Source: CAYLOC01 sp964385195 (GTDB taxonomy: Bacteria > Actinomycetota > Actinomycetes > Propionibacteriales > Nocardioidaceae). Taken from it: 18,608 nt of DNA. Position numbers and translations under genes: made by a program. The stretch spans positions 1-18,608 of the forward strand of contig CAYLOC010000046.1 of NCBI GenBank assembly GCA_964385195.1, in the 5' to 3' direction. This document shows positions 7,592 through 15,499 of this stretch, in pieces; position 1 is the stretch's first letter, and each line of letters begins with the position of its first letter. Below the pieces are notes generated by a model, which saw nothing but the letters and a program-made list of their open reading frames with translations, was not told where the DNA came from and did not search any database.

Positions 7592-9595
7592 GTGGGTGAC
7601 CATGAGCGTCGGTTCCGGTACGGCCGGTGGCAGGGCGGACCCGATCCACTTGCCCCGCCGTACGACGTCGGCTCGGTCCTGGACGAACTCGGGCGCGACG
7701 TGCTCGCAGGCGGCTCGGTCCGGGAGGCGCTGCGTGACCTGCTCCGCCGTGGGCCAGGAGACCGCCGGGGCCTGGATGACCTGACCGAGCGGGTGCGCCG
7801 GATGCGCGAGCAGCGTCGCCGCCAGGGCAGGCTCGGCGGCACGTTGGACGAGGCCCGCGCCGCCCTGGACCAGGCGCTGGCCGCCGAGCGGGACGCACTG
7901 GCCGCTGCCGACGACGAGCAGGCCCGATGGTCGGAGATGGAGCTGAACACGCTTCCAGATGACATCGCCGGCGCGATCCGCGGCCTCGCGGGCTACGCAT
8001 GGCGCTCGGAGCAGGCCCGGTCGACGTACCAGGAGATCCTGCAACGGCTGCAGACCGAGGCGCTGGACGCCCAGTTCGCCGGGATGAAGCAGGCGCTGGA
8101 AGGCGACCCGCAGGCGATGGCAGCAGTGAAGGAGATGCTTACCGACCTCAACGCGCTGCTGGCCGCGCACGCTCGCGGGGAAGATACCACCGACCGGTTC
8201 CGGGAGTTCATGGCCAAGCACGGACATCTGTTCCCGGAGGATCCACGCAACGTCGAGGAGCTGATCGAGGCACTCGCCCGCCGGCAAGCCGCAACAGAAC
8301 GGATGCTCGCCAGCATGTCGCCGGAGCAGCGTGAGCAGATCGCACAGCTCATGAGCGACGCGCTCGGCGACCTCGACCTGGCCGCTCAGATGGCGCAGCT
8401 GTCGGACAACCTCCGCGCGTTGCGCCCGGGCATGTTCGGGCGTGGCCCGGTCGAGGCGCCCTCCGGGGACAGCCCGTTGGGGTACGCCGAGGGCGTGACC
8501 GCGGTCGCCGACCTGGCCGACATGGAGGCGCTGGAACGCGCGTTGGGCCAGGACTACCCCGGGTCCTCTCTCGACGACGTCGACGTTGCTGCGTTGGAGC
8601 AGCACCTCGGCAGCGGAGCCGCCGCGGACTTCGAGGCGCTTCGGCGGCTGGAGCGCGAACTGGAGCGGCAGGGGTTCGTCGACCGCGCCGATGACGGTCT
8701 GCGGTTGACGCCACGGGCGGTACGCCGGCTGGGAGAGACCGCCCTCCGCCGGGTGTTCGCGCGGTTGGAGTCCACCGGCAGAGGCGACCACCTGCAGTAT
8801 CGGCCGGGCGGTGCCGACGAGCCCACCGGGACCACCCGGCAGTGGGCATTCGGCGACGAGCTTCCCCTCGATGCCGCTCGGACCGTCGGCAACGCGGTCC
8901 GACGCCACGCCATGGCTGGTTCGCCGGTGTCGTCGCGCCCGTCCGGTGTGGGCGGAACGCAGCCGGGGCCGGTGCGGCTGCGGGCGGAGGACTTCGAGGT
9001 CGTAGAGACCCAACGGCGTACCACCGCCGCCGTTGCGCTGTGCGTGGACCTCTCGTTCTCCATGCTCTACGAGGGCCGCTGGGGGTCGATGAAGCAGACC
9101 GCGCTCGCGCTCTCCCACCTGATCGCGACACGCTATCGACAAGACGCACTGCAGATCATCGGATTCGACCTCTCCGCCCGGCGGCTCACCCCGGTCCAGC
9201 TCGCCGCGGTCGAGCCGGAGTGGGTACAAGGGACGAATCTCCAGCATGCGTTGATGATTGCGACCCGGCATCTGCGGCGACACCCGGACGCCGAGCCCGT
9301 CGTCCTCGTCGTGACCGACGGCGAGCCGACGGCGCACCTGCAAGCCGACGGGACCCCCACGTTCATGTGGCCGACGACCAGCGAGACCCTGCGGGCGACG
9401 ATCCGACAGGTGGATGACCTCACCCGGTACGGCGCCGCGCTCAACTTCTTCATGCTGGGCGATGATCCGGGCCTCGCCCGGTTCGTCGACGCGGTGGCCC
9501 AGCGGGCCGGTGGGCGGGTGTTCACCCCCGACCTGGGGCGGCTCGGCGAGTACGTCGTTGCGGACTATCTGCGCGCCCGCCAGGGCCGCGGCTGA
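7592..9595 (+). CDS. VWA-domain protein, partner of the MoxR-like ATPase (Rv0959-like)
   Basis: A 667-residue cytoplasmic protein starting at GTG (7592), 3 bases after the ATPase stop, with GGAG 8 bases upstream. Residues 60-380 are mostly helical and charged, with probable coiled-coil stretches (about 60-115 and 140-260). Residues about 475-655 form a von Willebrand A domain with a complete MIDAS: DLSFS (D486, S488, S490), GTNLQ (T548) and VVTDGEPT (D576). No signal peptide or membrane segment is visible. In ATPase/VWA pairs the VWA protein usually recognises the client and the AAA+ ring drives remodelling. The pair is presumably one operon from the candidate promoter at 6182. Client unknown. 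Confidence 0.86.
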   Translation: MGDHERRFRYGRWQGGPDPLAPPYDVGSVLDELGRDVLAGGSVREALRDLLRRGPGDRRGLDDLTERVRRMREQRRRQGRLGGTLDEARAALDQALAAERDALAAADDEQARWSEMELNTLPDDIAGAIRGLAGYAWRSEQARSTYQEILQRLQTEALDAQFAGMKQALEGDPQAMAAVKEMLTDLNALLAAHARGEDTTDRFREFMAKHGHLFPEDPRNVEELIEALARRQAATERMLASMSPEQREQIAQLMSDALGDLDLAAQMAQLSDNLRALRPGMFGRGPVEAPSGDSPLGYAEGVTAVADLADMEALERALGQDYPGSSLDDVDVAALEQHLGSGAAADFEALRRLERELERQGFVDRADDGLRLTPRAVRRLGETALRRVFARLESTGRGDHLQYRPGGADEPTGTTRQWAFGDELPLDAARTVGNAVRRHAMAGSPVSSRPSGVGGTQPGPVRLRAEDFEVVETQRRTTAAVALCVDLSFSMLYEGRWGSMKQTALALSHLIATRYRQDALQIIGFDLSARRLTPVQLAAVEPEWVQGTNLQHALMIATRHLRRHPDAEPVVLVVTDGEPTAHLQADGTPTFMWPTTSETLRATIRQVDDLTRYGAALNFFMLGDDPGLARFVDAVAQRAGGRVFTPDLGRLGEYVVADYLRARQGRG

Positions 9596-9614
9596 GCGCG
9601 GTCTCGACCTCGGG

Positions 9615-9620
9615 CAAGAT
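9615..9620 (+). promoter_or_regulatory. Possible -10 element before the DMT transporter
   Basis: CAAGAT resembles TANNNT except for the first base. It ends 6 bases before the ATG at 9627, the same geometry as at 6182. The ribosome site is poor, so a leaderless start is possible. This is weak evidence; read-through from the VWA gene 31 bases upstream is equally likely. Confidence 0.25.
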
Positions 9621-9626
9621 ATCAGG

Positions 9627-10580
9627 ATGGCGAACAATTCGGTGCCCGCCGTCGCACGCTTTGGTCCGGGGCTGGTGGTCCTCGGAGCGGCGCTGTGGGG
9701 GACCGATGCGCTGATGCGCCTGCCGCTGGCGACGACGCTGCCCGCGGAGACCGTGGTGGCCGGTGAGCACATCGTGCTGGTTGCGTTGACCCTGGTGTGG
9801 CTGCCCGGTGCTGTGCGGGCTGTCCTCGCCGCGGGGTGGGCGGCGGTGCTGGCGGCGCTGGTGATCGGCATCGGTTCCTCTGCAGTCGCCACGATCTTGT
9901 TCACCCAGGCCTTCACGTATGGCGATCCGGTGACGCCGTTGTTGCTGCAGAAACTTCAGCCGGTCATCGCAATCGCCGGGGCGATGCTCGTGCTGCACGA
10001 GCGTCCGCGGCGGATCTACCTGTGGTTCTTCGTGGCCGCGTTCGTCTCCGCCTGGCTGCTGGCGTTCCCGTCCCCGTTCTCCGTCGGTGCCTCGCGGTGG
10101 CAGCCGGCCGCCCTGGCAACAGGAGCAGCGGCCTTGTGGGCGGCCGGGACCGTGCTGGGCCGCTACCTGAGCCGGTCGTTACGGCCGGTGCAGGTGACCA
10201 GCCTCCGGTTCGCCGGCGGGTTGGTCGGTGCCGTCGGTGCGGCCGCCGTAGCGGGGCATCCCGTGGTGGCACCGAGCGAGGACTGGTTCGGCATCGTCCT
10301 GCTGGCGCTGGTGCCGGGGCTGATCGCGTTGTTGATCTACTATCGCGGGCTGCAGACGACACCGGCCAGTGTGGCGACGTTGTGTGAGATGGCCTTCCCG
10401 GCGACCGCCGCCTTCGTCGGCGTCGCGGTGCTCCACTCGGCCTTGTCGCTCAGCCAGTGGGTGGGGGCGGCGGCCCTCGCGGCGGTCGTCATCGTGCTGG
10501 GACGGTCCGGGTCCGCCGACGATCGCGTCGACTCCGACGACCTTGCCACCCGCCCCCTCGTGCGGGTCCGCGACGGGTGA
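9627..10580 (+). CDS. EamA/DMT-superfamily transporter
   Basis: A 317-residue inner-membrane protein with about 10 hydrophobic helices in two similar halves, as in EamA (drug/metabolite transporter) permeases. The first half opens with LVVLGAALWGTDALMRLP (16-33). A helix with TPLLLQKLQPVIAIAGAMLV (99-118) matches the typical DMT helix 4. The second half contains ALWAAGTVLGRYLS and a closing helix pair with TPASVATLCEMAFPATAAFV. The frame is open upstream to 9414 inside the VWA gene; the ATG at 9627 gives normal size. Such proteins export metabolites, amino acids or drugs; substrate cannot be predicted. The stop is 2 bases from the stop of the convergent S12 gene. Confidence 0.84.
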   Translation: MANNSVPAVARFGPGLVVLGAALWGTDALMRLPLATTLPAETVVAGEHIVLVALTLVWLPGAVRAVLAAGWAAVLAALVIGIGSSAVATILFTQAFTYGDPVTPLLLQKLQPVIAIAGAMLVLHERPRRIYLWFFVAAFVSAWLLAFPSPFSVGASRWQPAALATGAAALWAAGTVLGRYLSRSLRPVQVTSLRFAGGLVGAVGAAAVAGHPVVAPSEDWFGIVLLALVPGLIALLIYYRGLQTTPASVATLCEMAFPATAAFVGVAVLHSALSLSQWVGAAALAAVVIVLGRSGSADDRVDSDDLATRPLVRVRDG

Positions 10581-10606
10581 GGTTACCAACCCGGATGCAC
10601 CCCGTC
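10572..10606. terminator. Weak hairpin across the convergent stop codons
   Basis: CGGGT (10574-10578) can pair with ACCCG (10589-10593). Alternatively GACGGGTG (10572-10579) pairs with CACCCCGTC (10598-10606) with one bulge. The region spans both stop codons of the convergent genes. There is no U-tract, so a bidirectional terminator is only a possibility. Confidence 0.22.
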
Positions 10607-11992
10607 ACCCACGGAGAAGTCCTCCACCGGTTTCAGGGTCATCGCGCTGGGTCCGCGGACGCTGTGGACGCTCCCGTCGTCGTTGAAGCGGTACGTCAGC
10701 CGCTCACCGTAGGAGGCGTATCCCGGGGAGGCAGTGATCTCCAGTTCGGTGTCGCTGACGACGCTCAGCTCGGTCGGCTCTTTGGTGGGGTCCTCGGCGC
10801 TGGGGCTCAGGAGGTAGGGCCGGCCTCCAAGGACGGTGATGTCGGCGACGGTCCACAGACTGGCGAAGCGGCCGGTGAAGCGCTCCGGCGCGGGTTCATC
10901 CGGTCGTGGCTTATCGCCGGCGAGGTCGAGGAGCCGAAACGCTGCGGTCGCGAGGGGTTCCGGACCGCCGTCGATGGCGTTGGTCAGCACCGAGACCGCG
11001 ATCCCGCTATCGGGGTCTGCCGTGGAGTACGTCGAGTGGCCGGGGTAACCGCCGCTGTGTCCGATCAGCGTGTGTTCACCGAGCGCGGTGACCCCGAGAC
11101 CATGGCCGTAGCGACGGCCGTCGCCGATGGTCCACAGCGCCTGCTGCATCATCCGTTTGGACTCATCGGTCAGGAGTCGGTCGTCCCCGGGGAAGTGCGC
11201 GGAGAAGTACGTGACCAGGTCCGCTGCGGTGGCGTAGAACCCGGTTGCGGGTGCCAACGCACCGGTGTCGATGTGGTCGATCGGGACCCGGTGGTCGGCG
11301 TAGGACAAGGCGGCGTAGGACAAGGCGGTGTAGCCCCGGGCGTAGTCCGCGGCGCGATCCGGGTTGAGCTCCGGGCCGGTGTCGCGCAGCCCGAGCGGGT
11401 CGATGATGCCGGAGGCGACCACATCGGCGTACGGCTGTCCCGTCGCTGCCTCAATGATGAGCCCCAGCAGCCCAAAGCCGATGTTGGAGTACTTGAACCT
11501 TTCGTTGCGCGGCAACACCGCGGCCTGTGGGGCACACACGATCTGCAGCAGTTCGGCGCGGTCGGGGAACCGACGCCACAGCTGCCAGAAGTCACCGTCG
11601 CTGCTGTCGCGATAGATCCCCGCCGCGTGGGACAGCAATTCTCGTATCGTTACCGCGGCCAGTGGCGACTGCGACTCGGACAGTTCGGGGACCCACCTGC
11701 CGGCGGTGTCATCCAGTCGCAGCGTGTCGCGCTCCAGGAGCTGGAACACGACCGTGGCGGTGAACGTCTTGGAGTGTGATGCGATCCGGAACAGATGTTG
11801 TGGTGTCAACGGCACTGACCGTTCCACGTCTGCGCAACCGTACGCCGCCGACAGCGCGACCCGACCGTCGGCGTACACCGCAGCCTGGACTCCGGGAAGC
11901 CGTAGATAGGGCTGCCGAAACGCCAACCAGGACCGGTAGTACGCCAGTGCCTCGGCCAGGTTCGCGGGGTCGGGCTGGGCGGGTGGGGCCAT
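10583..11992 (-). CDS. S12 beta-lactamase-fold serine hydrolase, first copy
   Basis: A 469-residue penicillin-binding-protein-like hydrolase. The three catalytic motifs are present: SHSK (S72, K75), YSN (168-170) and HSGG (312-315). The last 100 residues, from ERFTGRFASLW, look like the small beta-rich domain often attached to S12 enzymes. No signal peptide is visible, so it should act in the cytoplasm, which argues against a role in cell-wall synthesis or antibiotic resistance. S12 members include D-aminopeptidases, esterases and DD-peptidases. The frame is open upstream to 12241, but the ATG at 11992 with GGAG 7 bases before it is the natural start, 41 bases after the next S12 gene. It carries a small in-frame duplication (ALSYA twice, 224-233). 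It ends the leftward cluster that includes an amino acid racemase operon. Confidence 0.84.
   Translation of the reverse strand: MAPPAQPDPANLAEALAYYRSWLAFRQPYLRLPGVQAAVYADGRVALSAAYGCADVERSVPLTPQHLFRIASHSKTFTATVVFQLLERDTLRLDDTAGRWVPELSESQSPLAAVTIRELLSHAAGIYRDSSDGDFWQLWRRFPDRAELLQIVCAPQAAVLPRNERFKYSNIGFGLLGLIIEAATGQPYADVVASGIIDPLGLRDTGPELNPDRAADYARGYTALSYAALSYADHRVPIDHIDTGALAPATGFYATAADLVTYFSAHFPGDDRLLTDESKRMMQQALWTIGDGRRYGHGLGVTALGEHTLIGHSGGYPGHSTYSTADPDSGIAVSVLTNAIDGGPEPLATAAFRLLDLAGDKPRPDEPAPERFTGRFASLWTVADITVLGGRPYLLSPSAEDPTKEPTELSVVSDTELEITASPGYASYGERLTYRFNDDGSVHSVRGPSAMTLKPVEDFSVGDGVHPGW
11298..11327. repeat. 15-bp perfect tandem duplication inside the S12 gene
   Basis: The unit GCGTAGGACAAGGCG occurs twice without a gap. 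On the coding (minus) strand it adds five residues in frame, giving ALSYA-ALSYA. A third partial copy is degenerate. Confidence 0.85.
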
Positions 11993-12033
11993 GGAAGTAC
12001 TCCGATCTGTCTGTCCGGGTTCAGCAAAAGTCC

Positions 12034-13581
12034 TTACGGTACACGGACCGTCGTGTTGAAGATCGAGGTGAGGTGCGCCTCGCCCAGGTCTGTCCGCCGG
12101 GGGGAGATGTCGATGGGTGCGGCGCTCCGTGGCGTGGCCGCTGGGATGGCCTGGACGACGAACTCCTGGATCCGGGCCGGCTCCACAGGCGTCAGGTGGA
12201 TCATGCACAGCAGCTCCCCGTTGTCCGCGGGGATGGACCATGTCACGTCAGCCGGGGTGGCGGCGGAGACAATAGAGCTGGTGGGAAGCGGAGGCCCCAA
12301 CGGCCCTACGTCGGCGACGAGCCGTTCGAGCTCCTGACGGCGTTCGATGAGGGGGCGGTCGAAGTCGATGTTGTCGGCGAAGATCTGCGTGGCGAGTTCG
12401 TCGTCCCAGCCCCGGATGAGTCGTTCCGCCGCCACGCGTAGCTCAACGGTCTCCGGCCATAACTGGATGGTTCGCGCGGGCGCGGCCGCGCGGGTCAGGA
12501 TCAGCCCGAGTGCCTGGTGGCACAACTCGGCCGGATTTCCTCGATGGCTGTTGGTGAGCACCACCACCCCGTTGACCGAGTCAGGGTGCCACAGCATGTA
12601 CAGCTTGAAACCGGGAAGCCCACCGCCGTGGGAGACCACGGTGCCATGCAGAAGGTCCTGGGAGACACGCAGGCCCAGGCCGTAGCCACCGATGCTGGGA
12701 TTCAACCCACCGTCCGGCGCCATCGTCAGCGCAGGTTGGTCCATGATCCACGCACGCTGCATCGAGCGCCGGCTGGCTCGGGAGAGGACCGCGTCGTCCC
12801 CGGCGTCCTCCGACGAGTACGCCGATGCGAGCCAGCGGACCCACGCCGCCAGGTCACGCACCGTACTCACGATGCCTCCAGCGGCGGCGAACGCACCCGA
12901 TGCGGTGGGAGGATAGCCCACCCAGCGCGCCTCGCTGTCCAGCGAGTACCCGGTGGCACGACGTACCCGGGGCGGCACGGCGGTGTCGAAGTGCGTCGAC
13001 GTCAACCCCAGTGGCTCAAGGACTTCCGCGCTGACATAGTCCTCGATCCGCTGCCCAGCCGCCCGACCTACCGCCAGCCCTGCAAGGGTATATCCCAGGT
13101 TGGAGTACTCGTAGGTCGTCCCTGGCAGATGACTGAACCGAACGCCACCGCTGATCCACGAGACGAGTTGCTCGTGACCTACGTCGATGAACGGATCGAC
13201 CCACGAGTTGTCCTCGGTGAGCCCACCGGACATGCTCAGCAACATCCCCAGCGTCGGCGGATCGACCGAGGCCGCGACGAGTGCGTTGAACTCCGGGAAG
13301 TACTTGGTGATCGGGTCGTCCAATGACAACAGGCCGCGGTCCCGGGCAATGAGCGCCGCGCACGCTACGAAACTCTTCGTCATGGACGCGATCGGGAAAA
13401 CCGTGTCCGCATCCGGAACATCCCCGTCATCGTTCGCTACCCCGAAACCACCAGCGTGCACCAAGCCGTCACCAGTGGTCATGCCGTACACCAGTCCCTT
13501 GGCCTGCCCCGACTCGACGTAGGAGCCGAAGAGGGCGTCCAACTCACGTTCGACCGGGATCGGAATGAACTCACTTGACAT
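12034..13581 (-). CDS. S12 beta-lactamase-fold serine hydrolase, second copy
   Basis: A 515-residue S12 family hydrolase with SMTK (S66, K69), YSN (159-161) and HGGG (318-321) in the right order and spacing. The catalytic domain covers about 10-365. A C-terminal extension of roughly 140 residues, with a charged helical stretch and then beta-like segments, has no identity that I recognise. No signal peptide is visible. The ATG at 13581 follows a near-perfect AGGAGGT site. It lies 43 bases after the PucR-type regulator gene and 41 before the other S12 gene, all in one direction. The two S12 copies differ strongly outside the motifs, so they are not a recent duplication. Context with an N-succinylamino acid racemase operon suggests amidase or D-aminopeptidase activity; this is inferred. 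Confidence 0.85.
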   Translation of the reverse strand: MSSEFIPIPVERELDALFGSYVESGQAKGLVYGMTTGDGLVHAGGFGVANDDGDVPDADTVFPIASMTKSFVACAALIARDRGLLSLDDPITKYFPEFNALVAASVDPPTLGMLLSMSGGLTEDNSWVDPFIDVGHEQLVSWISGGVRFSHLPGTTYEYSNLGYTLAGLAVGRAAGQRIEDYVSAEVLEPLGLTSTHFDTAVPPRVRRATGYSLDSEARWVGYPPTASGAFAAAGGIVSTVRDLAAWVRWLASAYSSEDAGDDAVLSRASRRSMQRAWIMDQPALTMAPDGGLNPSIGGYGLGLRVSQDLLHGTVVSHGGGLPGFKLYMLWHPDSVNGVVVLTNSHRGNPAELCHQALGLILTRAAAPARTIQLWPETVELRVAAERLIRGWDDELATQIFADNIDFDRPLIERRQELERLVADVGPLGPPLPTSSIVSAATPADVTWSIPADNGELLCMIHLTPVEPARIQEFVVQAIPAATPRSAAPIDISPRRTDLGEAHLTSIFNTTVRVP

Positions 13582-13588
13582 GCTCAGT

Positions 13589-13595
13589 ACCTCCT
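13589..13595 (-). promoter_or_regulatory. Near-consensus Shine-Dalgarno of the second S12 gene
   Basis: On the minus strand AGGAGGT lies 7 bases before the ATG at 13581. It confirms the start and suggests efficient independent translation after the 43-base gap from the regulator gene. Confidence 0.75.
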
Positions 13596-13624
13596 GTGGC
13601 TAACGATGAGGCGTCGCCCCCGGA

Positions 13625-15400
13625 CTACACGGACCGGTGTTGGTCAAGGAGCCGATGAGGGGGCGACGGCGTGGTTTCGTCCGTTGGGTAGGACGCGTCG
13701 TGGTGATCGCTGTCAGCTGAGCCGGTGACGACACGGAGCTGCAGCATGGCGGCGAACCTGGCGTCGGGGTCGGTGAGGTCGATGCCGCCTACTTCGCTGA
13801 TCCGTTGTAGCCGGTAGCGCAGCGTGTTGGGGTGGATGAAGATCGCTTGTGCTGCCGCCGCGACATCCCCGAACGTGTCGAGCCAGGCCCTCAGGGTCTG
13901 TACCAGGTGGGTGTGGTGTGCCTTGTCGTAGGCGGCCAGTCGCGCGACGGGGCCGGTGGGGGCATCACCTTGTGTCAGAACGAAGTCGCGGAGTTCCAGG
14001 AGCAGCACCTCCATGTGGACATCGGCCAGCGTCGCGACGCGATGGACCCGGTTGCCACTTCGCAGGGCCCGTAATACACGATCGGCACACTTGCGGGACC
14101 GCGCCAACTCCACGGGGGTGCGGGCTACTTGCCCGAGCCCGATCACTGCGGGCGTGGCCTCACCGGTTCGCTTGAAGAACTCCTCCGCGATGCGGGCGAC
14201 CGCTTGCAGGGGCTCCTCATGAGTGTTGTCCACGGGAACGATTCCGTACGCGACATCCCCGACCAGGGCCACGGCGCAGCGAGGGTGAATCGCGTTCAAG
14301 TGTACGGCGAGGGCGTCGGTCAGGCGCTGGCGTTGTTTTGCTGCTTGCGCCTGTTCGGCCGGCGTCGTGTCCTGATCGTCAACGTCCAAGGTGGCCAGGG
14401 CCATCACCACCACCGCACGTCCGCTGAGTCCAAGACGGCTGAGAGCCTCGGGAGCACCCGGTCCGCCCTCGAGGGCGGTGCCCACCAGGTCGGTCCGGAG
14501 GCGCCGTTCGACGTCGGCACCGGCTCGGATGCGGAGCAGGTGCAAGGCGACGACCTTGGCGGCCTCCCGGAGCCCCTGGCGGCGTTCCTCGGACAACGGT
14601 TCCCGGACGGCGACCCAGATCGAGCCGAGCAGTTCATCGCCCGCGCGCACTGCGATCGCCACCCTTGGCAGCGCGAACTCCTGTTCTCCGAAAGACAGGG
14701 GAGCGATGTTGACCGGGTCGTCGCCGCGATAGAGGTCGCGGAACACGCCGCGGTTGGTCAACTCGTTCCGGTATCGCTCGGGCACCTGTCTGCCTAACAC
14801 CGTTTCCACGCGGGACGGGTCGGCCTCGTCCTGGTTGCCGGAGAACGCGAGGACGCGCGAACTTCGGTCCTCGATCGTGATCGGGGCATCCAGGAGAGCG
14901 CCGATCGCGTTTGCCAGGGCGAAGAGGTCTCCCGACGGGATGCCCGCAAGGGTTTCGGTCTCCGTCGCGGCCGGGTCGCCGCCCACCGATCCCTCGGACA
15001 AGGTCGACCGCAGTAGGGCCGCAAGCTGTGTCCACGAGGCACCACGGGTGAGCTCCAGAAGCAGAATGCCCGACGCTCGTACCGCGTCGACCACGTCCTC
15101 ATCCAGCGGCACGGGAGCCCGGATCACCAGCGCGATAGCCCCGTGGTGCGTGAGAAGCTGCACCAATGCCGTGATCTCGGCTGGTTCGTGGATCCCGATA
15201 CCGAGGACCAGCGCGTGCGGTGGATAGACCGGTTCATCGACGGGGTCGTAGATGACGACCCCTCCGACCACGTCATCACGGTGTCCGTCCCCGCTCACCA
15301 CCCGGAGAAGGGTGGCCCCCAGGTCGTCGAGAACACGGCCGAGGCTCGCGCTCGGAGCGACAGACACGGACTGGAGCACCTCTCCCACGTTAAGGGCCAC
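13625..15400 (-). CDS. PucR/CdaR-family transcriptional regulator
   Basis: A regulator of about 591 residues. The N-terminal part (NVGEVLQSVSVAPSASLGRV and on, about 130 residues) resembles the PucR ligand-binding domain. A middle GGDEF-like/CdaR region follows (about 290-410). The C-terminal PucR helix-turn-helix contains GDVAAAAQAIFIHPNTLRYR and QRISEVGGIDLTDP at roughly 511-550. The last 35 residues are low-complexity. No ATG start is available: a GTG at 15400 or a TTG at 15430 are the only choices after an in-frame TAA just upstream. I chose GTG because it leaves the usual short lead into the PucR domain; neither has a good ribosome site. PucR regulators respond to nitrogen-compound metabolites. 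Position between the racemase operon and the two S12 genes suggests it controls one or both. Confidence 0.85.
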   Translation of the reverse strand: MALNVGEVLQSVSVAPSASLGRVLDDLGATLLRVVSGDGHRDDVVGGVVIYDPVDEPVYPPHALVLGIGIHEPAEITALVQLLTHHGAIALVIRAPVPLDEDVVDAVRASGILLLELTRGASWTQLAALLRSTLSEGSVGGDPAATETETLAGIPSGDLFALANAIGALLDAPITIEDRSSRVLAFSGNQDEADPSRVETVLGRQVPERYRNELTNRGVFRDLYRGDDPVNIAPLSFGEQEFALPRVAIAVRAGDELLGSIWVAVREPLSEERRQGLREAAKVVALHLLRIRAGADVERRLRTDLVGTALEGGPGAPEALSRLGLSGRAVVVMALATLDVDDQDTTPAEQAQAAKQRQRLTDALAVHLNAIHPRCAVALVGDVAYGIVPVDNTHEEPLQAVARIAEEFFKRTGEATPAVIGLGQVARTPVELARSRKCADRVLRALRSGNRVHRVATLADVHMEVLLLELRDFVLTQGDAPTGPVARLAAYDKAHHTHLVQTLRAWLDTFGDVAAAAQAIFIHPNTLRYRLQRISEVGGIDLTDPDARFAAMLQLRVVTGSADSDHHDASYPTDETTPSPPHRLLDQHRSV

Positions 15401-15425
15401 GCACCGAGATCGATTCGTGGTAACA

Positions 15426-15450
15426 CACAAAGCATGGGCATCTTATTGTG
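15426..15450. repeat. Short inverted repeat and nearby direct repeats upstream of the regulator
   Basis: CACAA (15426-15430) and TTGTG (15446-15450) form 5-base inverted arms around an ATGGGCAT core. Next to it CAACGTG occurs directly twice, at 15460-15466 and 15481-15487, 21 bases apart or two helical turns. The sizes are small enough to arise by chance. Confidence 0.3.
15440..15445 (-). promoter_or_regulatory. Possible -10 of the PucR-type regulator gene
   Basis: The minus strand reads TAAGAT here, in the only AT-rich stretch of the 99-base gap between the racemase stop and the regulator start. There is no convincing -35. It sits inside a short inverted repeat, CACAA/TTGTG (15426-15450), that could be an operator. 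Confidence 0.3.
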
Positions 15451-15499
15451 CGTTCAACTCAACGTGTGCGCCCGGGTGTCCAACGTGCTCGCTCCCTGG

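Noticed and set aside
6194..9595. Cobalt or magnesium chelatase for tetrapyrroles
   Set aside because: No large chelatase subunit and no cobalamin or chlorophyll genes nearby. The VWA partner matches the Rv0959 type, not ChlD fused to an AAA domain.
6023..9916. A very long open frame (1297 codons) on the minus strand opposite the ATPase and VWA genes
   Set aside because: Its protein is low-complexity Arg/Gly/His/Gln-rich sequence without domains. The plus strand carries two genes with complete catalytic motifs. Long antisense frames are expected in high-GC codon-biased DNA.
11993..12241. N-terminal extension of the first S12 frame
   Set aside because: It runs into the second S12 gene; the ATG at 11992 has a ribosome site.
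10583..13581. Class C beta-lactamase resistance genes
   Set aside because: The S12 motifs are shared by many hydrolases, and neither protein has a signal peptide for export.
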